This document shows, in pieces, positions 16,901-24,720 of a DNA stretch of 64,000 nt. The notes under the pieces were generated by a model. The model was not told the origin of the DNA. It saw only the letters and a list, made by a program, of their open reading frames with translations, and ran no database searches. Both the position numbers and the translations under genes were made by a program. Where the stretch lies: contig NZ_CP054918.1 in NCBI RefSeq assembly GCF_013364195.1, forward strand, positions 5,197,001-5,261,000, read 5' to 3'. Position 1 is the stretch's first letter, and each line of letters begins with the position of its first letter. The DNA comes from Streptomyces sp. NA04227. GTDB taxonomy: Bacteria > Actinomycetota > Actinomycetes > Streptomycetales > Streptomycetaceae.

Positions 16901-17808
16901 ACGTGCTCGTCGAAGTCCTCGATGATCCGGCTCACCGGACGCGGGTTGGGCACACCCTCGGTGGGCGGCTCCTCGCCGGGGGCGCCGGGCTGTTCCGGCT
17001 TGGCGATCCAGCGGCCCGCCTCGGTGATCAGCTCGGAGAGCTCCGGCAGCGGCTGGCCCTCCACGGCGAGCGCGGTGACGTCCTCCTCGCGGTCGATCCG
17101 TACCCGGGCAAGGGGCAGCACCCCACGTGTGGCGCCCGCCTGCTCGCCGAAGACGAACAGCAGCTGGTCGCCTGTGCTCAGCGCGTTGTCGATGCCCTCC
17201 ACGAAGATCTCGGAGCGCTTCTGGGCCAGCCGCGGGGTGAGCAACATCGGCCGGTGGCGGCGCACTTGGAGCTCGTTCCAGTCCCAGCGGGCGGTCAGGT
17301 CCTCGCTGGTCTCGAAGGTCTGGGTGTCCTCCTCGGAGGAGGCCGGAACGCTGTGGCTGCGCGCCCCGCGCGGGATCACCACCGGCAGGTCCTCGGCCCG
17401 CGGGTCGCGGTCGAGGGTGTACGCGAGGTAGGTGCCCGCCGCCACGCCGGGCCGCGGGCGGTGCCCGACCAGACGGCCGAGCAGCACCAGCGAACGGTGG
17501 TCGTTGGCCGTCCGCAGATAGCCCTCGTCGGCGATCCGCTCCGAGTGGAAGGTGAGCAGGTCACCGAGGACGGCGGTGGCGTCGAGCAGCCCGAGCGCCG
17601 GGTCGTCGGGGGTGCGTACGGTCAGGTTCCGCAGCGCCGGATGGGCGGGCGAGGCGAGGCGGTCGCGCAGCGCGGCGAGGAAGTCGCCGTACTCGCCGAC
17701 CCGGTAGTCCAGGGCGGTGCGCCCCGGGGGATTGTGCACCGGAGCGGGCGCCAGCCTCTCGTCGTGGCCGCCGCAGCCGCAACCGCAGCTGCCGTCGGTG
17801 GCGTTCAT
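13996..17808 (-). CDS. large CIS baseplate protein with C-terminal LysM-like domain
   Basis: A 1,270-aa protein of the putative baseplate assembly family (gpJ-like wedge). It begins with a cysteine/glycine-rich tip (SCGCGCGG), then ALDYRVGEYGDFLAALRDRL and LGLLDATAVLGDLLTFHSER typical of the family. A conserved gpJ-like block near the C-terminus includes TVTFGDGVHGARLPTGQENV and DRLVSTRDYEDFARSRAGIG. The last ~70 residues (RRYTVTDPDGETLSSVAAAH, then LRLNPDITDTRRLAPG) resemble a LysM motif. The ATG at 17808 has GGGAGG upstream and overlaps the previous stop by 4 bases. A continuous frame upstream of 17808 is antisense or out-of-frame noise. Expected to form, with its upstream neighbour, the baseplate wedge that transmits firing to the sheath. 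Confidence 0.88.
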   Translation of the reverse strand: MNATDGSCGCGCGGHDERLAPAPVHNPPGRTALDYRVGEYGDFLAALRDRLASPAHPALRNLTVRTPDDPALGLLDATAVLGDLLTFHSERIADEGYLRTANDHRSLVLLGRLVGHRPRPGVAAGTYLAYTLDRDPRAEDLPVVIPRGARSHSVPASSEEDTQTFETSEDLTARWDWNELQVRRHRPMLLTPRLAQKRSEIFVEGIDNALSTGDQLLFVFGEQAGATRGVLPLARVRIDREEDVTALAVEGQPLPELSELITEAGRWIAKPEQPGAPGEEPPTEGVPNPRPVSRIIEDFDEHVLKSLRADLPTVRTPESFQARLVDPLARLGEAQVLARAYEDVAAWFEELEAVLAELGDRAGLLAPSRPEPPEGGGEPDEPAPVPADPKLRTRPVSAADRNATALRALAEVLPALRGSDAPARHPAASARPGSDLAARLLSVLDPRLAGGLHPAWRRAAVPGPPEALRELQVMRVRAAPFGATAPLKPVQDDRGRVIRNADWPTTGATLTTMRVVYDPAGKIPRKAQFQWAEGNESEQHSANLPEQGSFELGPGNVEFSTRTAQDRDLHWLSRRPTDSQEPGVTARLSGGLPQRTLFISRPDDEGRVQVAVHNGDPWEDRLEPNSQRHFPHGDFDITVRYTVGTEPANVEISIATKAAPSDLRVLPLDSVHEGIQPGSWVAIKRPRKGKPGPDGIPGDPKLANVTTKVVAARTATYANYGITGRGTELLLAEPWLDEQDVLLSHIRDTVVYADGDPLRLADEPLGEDVHGNEIELAELYEGLRPGRTLVVSGERSDVPGTSGVRATEIVVIEDVAQGADPNLPGDHVHTTLTLTADLAHRYRRETVKILGNVVAATHGESRDEAIGSGDAGRVNQTFALWQSPLTWLPAGNPLGAVPTLEVRVDGLLWHEVDSLAGRGPRERVYITGSTGDGRTTVTFGDGVHGARLPTGQENVRARYRFGTGRAANVKAGRITQAITRPLGVTSVTNPRPATGGADADGPALTRRTVPLAVSALDRLVSTRDYEDFARSRAGIGRALASELFDGRRRLLHVTVAGTDDVPLDGDGRVLPALRSALAEYGDPRLQVRVDVRELVVLLLAAKVKVAPDHSWEVVEPRLRQALLARLGYQGRGLGQPARLSEVLAAAHTVPGVDYVDVDAFTGIPASVTAAELAALLDSLGEPREVVPARGAEFAERRYTVTDPDGETLSSVAAAHGLPLAELLRLNPDITDTRRLAPGRSLFVFRGIRPAQLALLTPRIADTLILSEVTR

Positions 17809-20800
17809 CGGACACCTCCCGGGGTGCCGGTACCGGTAAGCGTGATCTCCAGACGGCCGTTCTCGGGCCGGTCCGGATCGCTGTCGCAGGTGGCGATCTC
17901 CAGCGGGCCGAGCCGCAGCACGCCGTCCTCCCTCTCTCCTCGGTCCTCGTGGAACAGCCTTCGCAGCCGCGTCACCCGGACGCTCACCACACCCGGCACC
18001 GCCGCCGCCACGGCGACCAGACGGCTCAGCCGCACCGGCTCGCCGAAGCTCAGCGCGTCCGGGTGGAAGAAGCCGAGCCGTCCGCCCGGCAGCCGTCCGC
18101 TGCCGAGTACCCGGTGCAGCTCGGCGAGGATCTGCCCGTGCTGGTGGCCCGGCGCGGCGCAGACGCGGAGCGCGATGTCGAGCGGCACCAGTCGGGCCGG
18201 TCCCAAGACCAGGTCGTGGCCGATCCTGCGGTACGCCTGAAGGGCCTGGCCGACCGCGTCGAGCAGCGCGGGCGCGGGCTCGCCGCCGCCGAAGCGCGCG
18301 GTGGCGGGCGCGAGCGGATCCACCGCGATGTGGACCTCCTGCACACTGCCCGTCCAGCGGATGTCCGCCGCCGCACGCTGCACACCGGGCAGCGCCGAGG
18401 CCAGCTCGGCGTAGTCGGCGGCGGTGATGGCGCGCACCTTGCTGCGCCTGAGGTCCAGCGGCGCCAACTGCCTTACCTGGTCCACTGGTTCGGGCGCCGT
18501 GCCGCCGGTCGCGGCCAGCGGATTGCGCACCCCCGCGACGGGCGGTGCCTCGGTGACCTCCGGGTCCCGCAGCAGGACCAGATGGTTGATGGCCTCGGCG
18601 CCCACATTGCCCGCGGTGCCGCCGCCGAGCCGGTAGTGCAGGGCGAGCCGGGTGCCCGGAGTGGGCCGGGCGCCGTGGTGCCCGTCGCCGAAGCGCAGCG
18701 CGATCCGCCCGTCGTCCTCCAGCTCGCCGACGAAGTGCCGGTCCCGGCGCCCGCTGTCCAGAAGATCGCGACGCGGCAGCCACTCGGCGCCCGCCCCGTC
18801 CTCGTCGCAGGCCCCGGGGTCGTCCTCCCTCACACTTACCGCGGGCAGCGCCGCCCGCGGATCCTGCGCGAGCGCCGCACTCGCGGGCCCGCGCAGCTCC
18901 GTCTCCTGCGGATGCAGACCCACCGCGTACGCCGGTCCCCAGCTGTGCGCGATCTCCCACGGCAGATGCCCGTCGAGCACCGTCCCGGCCCGCGCCCGCG
19001 CCGTGAGCACCTCGATCCTGCGCCGCTTGGCGGCCAGCAACTCGTCGCTGCGGTGCAGGAGTTCACGCAGCGCGCGGACCGGATGACGGCGCAGCTCGTA
19101 GCGTTCGATCACCTTGATCCCGAACAGCACGGTCAGCTCGGCGATCTCCGCCTCGTCGAGACCGTCCCGGTCGCGGGCACTGCGCCACAGCTCCACCAGC
19201 CGCCCCTCGGCCCGGCCGGGTATCGCCGCGAGGCGCTCCGCCTGCCCCGCCGCGACCCGCTCCGGCAGCGGGAACGGCACCGCCTGGGTGACGGGGGAGC
19301 GCTGGAGCACCGGCCGGAACCGGGGCACGATCCCCGGGTAGACGGACTGCGCGAGCAGCGTGCGCAGCGCCCCGGCCTGCGCGTACGCCGTCCCGGGTAC
19401 GACCCTCTCCTGCCGCTGCCCGGCCAGTTCGAGACCGAGCCCGGCCCGCACCGACTGGGCCTCGCCGACCTCTGTGAACAGCTCGCGGATGTCCTCGGGT
19501 GTCAGCAGACGGCCGCTGTCGGCCTTCTCCGTAAGGGAGTTGATCAGCCGAGCGGGCGCATTGCCCTCCTCGCGGTCGGGGCAGCCGAAGTCCGGCGGGC
19601 CACAACTGGCCACCACCGCCGGATCCGGCGGCACGGTCACCCACTCGGGCAGATCCTCCGGGCCGAAGGTCAGCGAACGCCCGTGGTCCACCAGGGCGAC
19701 ATTGCCGCGCGCCACACTCACGTCCGCGACCGGCGAGCAGTCGGTGCCGCCCAGCGTCGCCAGGCAGAGGGGGAACGCGAGGGCGTCCTCGGCGGCCCAC
19801 GTGACCTCCAGGACCGGCTGGTTCTCCACGGAGTCCACGGCCGGGGTGACCGAGGTCAGCCGTACGGCCTGCCGGTGCGCGGGGTCCGCGTCCCCCGGTG
19901 TCCCACTGCGCGGCCCCTTGACCTCCTCCAGGACGAGGAGGTCACCTGCCCGCAGGCTCAACTGCCGCCCCTCGCAGGCCTCGTCGGCCCACTCGTCGCG
20001 CAGCGTCGCCGAGGTCGCGCCCTTCGGCAGCGCGCACACCTCGCCGCCCCAGGTCCACAGCCGGATCGCGTTGTGCACCTCCCGCAGCACCAACGGCTCC
20101 CCGGCCGCGACCGGTTCAAAGACCTCCACGTTCCCGTACTCGTCGAGCACGGCCAGGTCCCGGTCCTCGATCACGGTGCCCGGCTGCGGCCGGTCGTGCG
20201 GGTCCAGGGTGCGTACGTCCACCGCCGCGAACCGGTAGGTGCCCGGCAGCAGCATGCACTCGCCCGCCGTCTCCACACTCACGAAGGCGCGGGCGTTGCA
20301 GCCGTCGTGCATCGCGTAGTCGATCAGCCGGACATGACGCCGTACGGAGACCCTGCGGCGCGCGGTGTCCAGATACGCCTCGGTCGCCACCGCGTCCTGC
20401 TGGTAGCTGATCCGGTCACCGGTGTACGCCAGCAACTCCACGAGTGTCGTACCGAGATCGGCGGGATTGCGCTCGACCCAGTCCGGGGTCGTCAGCGTGA
20501 GACGATCCAGGAGCAGACGGCGAATGGTCTCGTAATCACGTGCCGTGTAGTCGACAACGGGCGTGGCGGGGAACTGGTCCTGAGGGCTGCCGCTGTCGTC
20601 CACGCAGTCGAAGGGCGAGGGACAGTCGGGCCGGAACACGAACTCGGCGGTGAAATAACGCTGTTCGAAGCCGGGATAAGGAGTGCTGCCGGGCCGCCCG
20701 TACGGATCCTCCTCCACGACGGAGAGGCGGTAACGGGAGGAATCCCCGGCCTTGTCGAGCGTGACGTAGAGCCGGTCGTCCAGCTCCGGGTCCTCTTCGC

Positions 20801-21065
20801 GCTCGACGGCGACCTCCACCGCCTCGATGCCGGTGATCCGGCGGCCGCCGTCGATCCGTATGTTCGCCGGGCACAGCCCGTGCGGCGCCTTCCCCAGGAA
20901 GGTGACGGTCAGCGTCAGCCCGTCGTCGCTCACCTCGACCGTGTCGATGCCGTTCAGCTCGGCGGCCCTGACCCGCCCGCGCCGTCGTGTGTCGTCCCGG
21001 CAGACCAACTCGCCGCCCGGGACGGCCGGACCCTCGGCGGTGTTCGTACGCGTCTCGCTGCTCAT
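17805..21065 (-). CDS. large CIS baseplate (gpJ-like) protein
   Basis: A 1,086-aa baseplate wedge protein. The family signature NPADLGTTLVELLAYTGDRI and the following RRRVSVRRHVRLIDYAMHDG appear around residues 215-275, and a second conserved block FGDGHHGARPTPGTRLALHY ... GGTAGNVGAEAINHLVL around 800-850. An internal region (~420-700) with many arginine and glutamate helices is specific to this protein. Start at ATG 21065, with GGAGGG upstream, overlapping the gp25 stop by 4 bases. The frame stays open far upstream but that region encodes gp25 and PAAR in other frames. It pairs with the following 1,270-aa paralogue, as is usual in eCIS (Afp11/Afp12-like pair). Confidence 0.88.
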   Translation of the reverse strand: MSSETRTNTAEGPAVPGGELVCRDDTRRRGRVRAAELNGIDTVEVSDDGLTLTVTFLGKAPHGLCPANIRIDGGRRITGIEAVEVAVEREEDPELDDRLYVTLDKAGDSSRYRLSVVEEDPYGRPGSTPYPGFEQRYFTAEFVFRPDCPSPFDCVDDSGSPQDQFPATPVVDYTARDYETIRRLLLDRLTLTTPDWVERNPADLGTTLVELLAYTGDRISYQQDAVATEAYLDTARRRVSVRRHVRLIDYAMHDGCNARAFVSVETAGECMLLPGTYRFAAVDVRTLDPHDRPQPGTVIEDRDLAVLDEYGNVEVFEPVAAGEPLVLREVHNAIRLWTWGGEVCALPKGATSATLRDEWADEACEGRQLSLRAGDLLVLEEVKGPRSGTPGDADPAHRQAVRLTSVTPAVDSVENQPVLEVTWAAEDALAFPLCLATLGGTDCSPVADVSVARGNVALVDHGRSLTFGPEDLPEWVTVPPDPAVVASCGPPDFGCPDREEGNAPARLINSLTEKADSGRLLTPEDIRELFTEVGEAQSVRAGLGLELAGQRQERVVPGTAYAQAGALRTLLAQSVYPGIVPRFRPVLQRSPVTQAVPFPLPERVAAGQAERLAAIPGRAEGRLVELWRSARDRDGLDEAEIAELTVLFGIKVIERYELRRHPVRALRELLHRSDELLAAKRRRIEVLTARARAGTVLDGHLPWEIAHSWGPAYAVGLHPQETELRGPASAALAQDPRAALPAVSVREDDPGACDEDGAGAEWLPRRDLLDSGRRDRHFVGELEDDGRIALRFGDGHHGARPTPGTRLALHYRLGGGTAGNVGAEAINHLVLLRDPEVTEAPPVAGVRNPLAATGGTAPEPVDQVRQLAPLDLRRSKVRAITAADYAELASALPGVQRAAADIRWTGSVQEVHIAVDPLAPATARFGGGEPAPALLDAVGQALQAYRRIGHDLVLGPARLVPLDIALRVCAAPGHQHGQILAELHRVLGSGRLPGGRLGFFHPDALSFGEPVRLSRLVAVAAAVPGVVSVRVTRLRRLFHEDRGEREDGVLRLGPLEIATCDSDPDRPENGRLEITLTGTGTPGGVR

Positions 21066-21448
21066 ACGGCGGCCCTCCCCTCGAAGACCTCGTCCCTGCT
21101 GGTGCCGGTGGCACGGACCACGTACCGCAGAAAGACCCGCACCGTGTTGTCCTCGCTGACCACGTCCAGCGCCTCCACCTCGATCAACTCGCCCAGCCAG
21201 CGCTGCAGAGCGGCCTGCACGGACAGTTCGAGCGCCGAGGCCAGCTCCGGACTGTTCGGCGTGAAGACCAGATCGAGCAGCCCGCAGCCGAAGTCGGGGC
21301 GCATCACGCGCTCGCCCGGCGAGGTGAACAGCAACTGCTCCACCAGATCGCGCACATGCTCCTCGTGAGCGGCATGCGCACTGCGCCCGCGCCGGTCGAT
21401 CCGGTACGGGAACGCGATGTCGGTACGTATCTGAGCGCGGGCCCTCAT
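21062..21448 (-). CDS. gp25-like baseplate wedge protein
   Basis: A 128-aa protein with the gpW/gp25 fold signature: DIAFPYRIDRRGR at the N-terminus, HVRDLVEQLLFTSPGERVMR, then DFGCGLLDLVF. In T4 and eCIS particles this small wedge protein nucleates the sheath on the baseplate. The length is normal for the family. Its ATG at 21448 overlaps the stop of the PAAR-like gene by 4 bases, and its own stop overlaps the next start, so the three are translationally coupled. A GGAAGTGGG tract precedes the start. Confidence 0.9.
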   Translation of the reverse strand: MRARAQIRTDIAFPYRIDRRGRSAHAAHEEHVRDLVEQLLFTSPGERVMRPDFGCGLLDLVFTPNSPELASALELSVQAALQRWLGELIEVEALDVVSEDNTVRVFLRYVVRATGTSRDEVFEGRAAV

Positions 21449-21807
21449 CCCACTTCCACCCCTCGTCGGTCGGGCGCCACCACGGGCGGGCCCTGCGGCA
21501 CAAGTCCTGCGGTGAAGCACTGCGCGGCACTCGTGTCGAGCAGCACCGGCACCCCGTCGATCCGCACCACGTCCTCGTCCGGCGTCCAGTGGACGCTGGT
21601 GCACGGGGACGGGACCCCGCGCACGGTGTGGGGGCAGCCGACGACCGTATGGGCGGGCCCGGCGGTCGAGACGGGCACGCCGTCGAGCAGTACGGCATCG
21701 GACCCCGGCACGGAGACGGCGCTCGCGCGCCCTCCGTGCGGGCAGCTGATCACGGCACCGGCGCCGACCAGATGGCCGGCGGCGCCCCTGCCGTTGGTCC
21801 GGGACAC
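21445..21807 (-). CDS. PAAR-like spike tip protein
   Basis: A 120-aa protein built of short PAAR-type units: GAVISCPHGG, LDGVPVSTAG, VVGCPHTVRG, IDGVPVLLD. The three-cysteine/histidine arrangement (CPHGG, GCPHT, SPC) could hold a metal at the tip. Such proteins cap the gpV/VgrG-like spike and sharpen it for membrane puncture. It lies directly between the spike and gp25 genes, the expected place. I cannot exclude that it belongs to a PAAR-like family rather than canonical PAAR, because the strict PAAR repeats are degenerate. Confidence 0.78.
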   Translation of the reverse strand: MSRTNGRGAAGHLVGAGAVISCPHGGRASAVSVPGSDAVLLDGVPVSTAGPAHTVVGCPHTVRGVPSPCTSVHWTPDEDVVRIDGVPVLLDTSAAQCFTAGLVPQGPPVVAPDRRGVEVG

Positions 21808-21826
21808 AGCCTGAACTCCCCCTGTC

Positions 21827-22354
21827 CTAACGCTTCTTGGGCACGATCAACCGGCCCTCGTTGATGTTCACCTGATTGCCGATCAGCGTGATCACGGCGC
21901 CCGCGCCGTTCCCGATCGTCACGCCCTTCTCGTCGATGTCCAGCCAGGCGCCGGTCGCCGCCTCCAGGTGGATGCCGCCGCCCGGCGTGTCCGACATGAC
22001 GATCTTGTGCTTGCCCGGGGTCTGGATCACGACGGGCTTGGTCGCCCCGGCCTGCAGCTCTTTCTGCGCGTCCAGGGGCAGTTCGTCCGCGGAGCCGTAC
22101 CAGGCGCCCGTCCACACCGGGAAGCTCGGATCCCCCTGCTCGAACTCCACCCACACACCCGCACCGACCGCGGGCACCACGAACTGCCCCGACTGCGGCC
22201 CGGTGAACGGCAGGCAGGGCAGCGCCCAGGTGGACGCCTCGTCACCGAGCACATCCGGGACCGAGACGGTCAGCCGCCCGATCCGCAGCGGATCGTTGTT
22301 GTCCACCACCCGGCCGCGGAACTTGCCGAGGAAACGGTTATTGGGTGCCGCCAT
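21827..22354 (-). CDS. gpV/gp5-like central spike protein
   Basis: A 175-aa baseplate assembly protein V homologue. Residues ~8-95 form the OB-fold part (FRGRVVDNNDPLRIGRLTV, then PAVGAGVWVEFEQGDPSFPV and WTGAWYG), and the rest (HKIVMSDTPGGGIHLEA, GAWLDIDEKGVTIGNGAG) is a beta-helix stalk ending in IPK-type basic residues. It should trimerise into the needle below the hub and carry the PAAR-like tip encoded next. It is short compared with T6SS VgrG (no fused gp27 part), consistent with the separate hub gene upstream. The stop is TAG. Confidence 0.9.
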   Translation of the reverse strand: MAAPNNRFLGKFRGRVVDNNDPLRIGRLTVSVPDVLGDEASTWALPCLPFTGPQSGQFVVPAVGAGVWVEFEQGDPSFPVWTGAWYGSADELPLDAQKELQAGATKPVVIQTPGKHKIVMSDTPGGGIHLEAATGAWLDIDEKGVTIGNGAGAVITLIGNQVNINEGRLIVPKKR

Positions 22355-22410
22355 GCGTCAACTGCTCCTGGGTTGTGGGCCGTTGCTGCTCGTAGGGGGG
22401 AGTCGGGGGC

Positions 22411-23550
22411 CTACGGCCTTACGCGGTCGCTCATCGCGATCAGGCCCTCGCGGGTCAGGGTGAAGTTCTGCTGGTACGAGCCCACGCGCAGGTTGTGCGT
22501 GACGCTCTTGACGTAGTAGTCGCCGTCGTAGGTGACGCCCGCCCCGCGGACGCCCACCAACTCCCGCGGCCTGAGCAGGTATCCGTGCCGGTTGACGTCG
22601 AGGGAGCCCGAACCGGAGATCGCGTCCGCCGAGGTCGCCGCACGGGCGAGCAGCTCGGCACTCGCCTGCTCGGTCTCCTTCTTCGCCGTACCCGGCAGAG
22701 TCTTGCGCTTGAGAGCCGGAGTTGCACGGCGGCCCAACGGAGGACGCAACGGCTCAATGTCCGGCTGAGGCAGCAGAGTTGAGACCCTGGTCCCCGGATC
22801 CTGTACGCGCGCCATCGGCTCCTCGCGCGCCGTCCCGTCGTAGGCGAAGGTGAGCTGGTCGACGGTCGAGTTGGCGTCCATGTTCACGTTCAGCGCGTGC
22901 TGGCGCAGCCCGACGCGCTTCTCGGGGCCCCAGTACGCGGTGGAGCGGTTGGGGGTCGGCCCCGGTTCGAGGTAGAAGGTGTAACCGTTCGCGCGCGCGA
23001 GGTCGTTGACGTACTCCAGATCCGTCCCGGTCTGGTACCCGACCCGCAGCCGTTCGCGCGGCGGCTGCTCGATCTGCTCCTGCACGATCATCGGCTGGAT
23101 GCCGTAGTCCGCGTACTTGGACAGAATCCGCTCAACTCGCTGCCAGGGCCGCAGGTTGGGGTAGCGGTCGGTGCGCTCCTCCAGGTCCATGAGCAGGGTG
23201 ACGTCCTCGCCGGTGATGGTAAGGGTGGTCTGGCCCGGCTGGTTACTGGCCCCGACCTCCTGCCGGACGATGAGACCGTCGAGCAGAACGGCGGGCGTGC
23301 CCTTGACGCTCACGGTGAGGACGACCCGCGTCTTCGGGTCGAAGTAGCCCTCGGGCAGCAGGCGTTTGATGATCGCGCCGCCCTTGGTGAGGTCGAAGGC
23401 GAGCTGAAAACCACTGCGTTCGCCGGCGGTGCTGGTGATCTGGGCGGAGAGCAGAGCCTCCATCAGCTCGGGCGGCGCCGGGCGTGCGAGCTTGGGGCCC
23501 AGGTAGAGGGCGGCGTGGATGGGGCCCTGGCCCACCGGTTCGTCAGCCAT
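22411..23550 (-). CDS. CIS hub protein (phage late control gene D-like)
   Basis: A 379-aa protein of the gpD/gp27 hub family. Typical features are FQLAFDLTKGG, DGLIVRQEV, LTITGEDVTLLMDLEER, the YQTGTDLEYVNDLARANGYTFYL domain split here as QTGTDLEYVNDLAR and ANGYTFYLEPG, and the C-terminal YLLRPRELVGVRGAGVTYDG plus YVKSVTHNL. I chose ATG 23550 (MADEPVGQ), which overlaps the LysM gene by 8 bases; a GTG at 23571 would add seven residues. A proline/arginine-rich insert around residues 265-300 is unusual and may be flexible. The hub joins the tube to the spike. Confidence 0.88.
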   Translation of the reverse strand: MADEPVGQGPIHAALYLGPKLARPAPPELMEALLSAQITSTAGERSGFQLAFDLTKGGAIIKRLLPEGYFDPKTRVVLTVSVKGTPAVLLDGLIVRQEVGASNQPGQTTLTITGEDVTLLMDLEERTDRYPNLRPWQRVERILSKYADYGIQPMIVQEQIEQPPRERLRVGYQTGTDLEYVNDLARANGYTFYLEPGPTPNRSTAYWGPEKRVGLRQHALNVNMDANSTVDQLTFAYDGTAREEPMARVQDPGTRVSTLLPQPDIEPLRPPLGRRATPALKRKTLPGTAKKETEQASAELLARAATSADAISGSGSLDVNRHGYLLRPRELVGVRGAGVTYDGDYYVKSVTHNLRVGSYQQNFTLTREGLIAMSDRVRP

Positions 23551-23941
23551 GCCGGAATCCGCTCCCGCCACCGGGGTTCATCGCGCCGGGGAAGCCACCG
23601 GGCAGGGGGATGTCGATCACCTGGCCCGGTTCGTCGGTCAGCTCCTGCGGGTCGAGAACCGGGTTGGCGTCGGCGATCTGCCACCACTGGCCGGGGTCAC
23701 CGAAGTAGCGCTGCGCGAGCAGGTCGGGACGCTCTCCGGCGTTGACCGTGTGGGGCGTCGTGTCCTCGTCCGGCGTGGCGTCGAGCGGGGGCAGTAACCG
23801 CCGCTTGGTGTACCGGACTTCACTGCCGTCCGCCTGCCGGTGCACCCCGATCTCGGCATCGTGGTAGCGGCTGGAGCGGGGGTAGGGGTGGGCGCCCGGT
23901 ATCGCGTCCAGCGCGTTCTCGTACGGCTCGATGGTGGCCAT
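23543..23941 (-). CDS. LysM / tail protein X-like baseplate protein with a TTA codon
   Basis: A 132-aa protein with a LysM-type core: TVNAGERPDLLAQRYFGDPG, QWWQIADANPVLDPQEL, GQVIDIPLPGG. In eCIS such a protein (Afp7/Pvc7-like module) sits at the hub and helps mount the tube. The N-terminal ~65 residues are polar, with YPRSSRYHDAE. Codon 49 is TTA (23797-23795 on the minus strand), the leucine codon read only by the bldA tRNA in Streptomyces; it is the only in-frame TTA I found among the genes of this window. Its stop overlaps the hub start by 8 bases. The TTA would make full CIS assembly depend on developmental timing. Confidence 0.85.
   Translation of the reverse strand: MATIEPYENALDAIPGAHPYPRSSRYHDAEIGVHRQADGSEVRYTKRRLLPPLDATPDEDTTPHTVNAGERPDLLAQRYFGDPGQWWQIADANPVLDPQELTDEPGQVIDIPLPGGFPGAMNPGGGSGFRHG
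23795..23797 (-). other. in-frame TTA (bldA-type) codon
   Basis: The plus-strand bases TAA at 23795-23797 read TTA on the coding strand as codon 49 of the LysM gene, between two CGG arginine codons and CTG. In Streptomyces, TTA is rare and is decoded by the bldA tRNA, whose active form rises late in growth, so the codon is a likely translational control point. Confidence 0.9.
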
Positions 23942-23953
23942 GGTGTCTCCTCC

Positions 23954-24658
23954 TCAGCGCCTTCCTGGTCCAGCTGCTGCTCCGGCGCCGATGTGGCCGG
24001 GGTTCAGGCCGAGGGCACCCAGACTTCCGGCGCGCGCGGCGCCCGCCAGCCGCTCCTTCTGCGCGAGGTGGGCGAGGTACAGCTCGGCGCCTCGGTGGCC
24101 CGCCGGGAGGTCGCTCACGGTGAGCACCTTCAGGCCGATGCTGAGGGTGGCCCGGATGGGGTTCAGGTTCACGTCGAACGCCGACTCGTTGATGCTGAGT
24201 TCGGTGATCCGGACCGGCATGACCCGCTTGCTGCCCCAGGTGAAGAGGGTCAACGGCATCTCGATCGGGCTGATCTCGATGGCACCCTTCTGAGCATTGC
24301 GGGTGGCCTCGCGCAGTTGGGCGACCGTGGGGTGCACCAGCATTTCGAGGACGGCGAGTTGGGGGTGGATGCCGTCCGGGGCCGCGATTTCGAGCTGGTC
24401 GGTGGCGTCGATCTCGGCGGTGAACTTCCAGGTCTCCTGGGCGGGGCCTTTCAGACGCAGGGCTTCGTTACGGTCGCCGTTCCCGGCACCGCCTCCGCCG
24501 GAGTCGCCGCTGCCGCCTGCGGATTGGGGGGTGAGGCTGCGTTCTAGGGTGTCCGGGTTGAATTGGAGGACGATGATGCGTTGGGGGGTGCCGCGTTCGG
24601 GGTCTATTAGGACTATGCCGGAGCGGATGGGTTTGGGGATGTTGGGGTAGCGGGTCAT
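23954..24658 (-). CDS. CIS tube-related protein (tube initiator type)
   Basis: A 234-aa protein resembling the N-terminal domain of CIS tube proteins: RIIVLQFNPDTLERSLTPQ at the start, LKGPAQETWKFTAEIDATDQ in the middle, HPQLAVLEMLVHP, then ITELSINESAFDVNLNPIRA. The FNPxxL and YNPxxA-like motifs are characteristic of eCIS proteins that start the tube on the hub, encoded just before the LysM protein. A glycine/serine-rich loop (~47-62) and a glycine-rich C-terminal tail are additions. Codons near the start (ATA, CTA) are unusually AT-rich for this chromosome, adjoining the low-GC block upstream. The hub-proximal placement, not the main tube, is inferred from gene order. Confidence 0.82.
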   Translation of the reverse strand: MTRYPNIPKPIRSGIVLIDPERGTPQRIIVLQFNPDTLERSLTPQSAGGSGDSGGGGAGNGDRNEALRLKGPAQETWKFTAEIDATDQLEIAAPDGIHPQLAVLEMLVHPTVAQLREATRNAQKGAIEISPIEMPLTLFTWGSKRVMPVRITELSINESAFDVNLNPIRATLSIGLKVLTVSDLPAGHRGAELYLAHLAQKERLAGAARAGSLGALGLNPGHIGAGAAAGPGRR

Positions 24659-24720
24659 GTGCGGAGCTCACTTCCAGTCGTCGAGGGGGCGGGCCGGGCC
24701 ATGTGATGCCATGTACGGTC

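Noticed and set aside
17837..17839. Apparent TTA on the coding strand of the baseplate gene at its 3' end
   Set aside because: In frame it reads CTT ACC, not TTA; the same was true at other TAA words such as 19526, 20655, 22982, 24930 and 25359.
10373..21368. Very long open frames on the plus strand opposite the CIS baseplate genes (for example 10373-13510, 13555-18240, 17949-21368)
   Set aside because: High GC makes antisense frames stop-free. Their products are Arg/Pro/Ala/Gly-rich without any domain, and the minus strand encodes clear baseplate proteins over the same bases.
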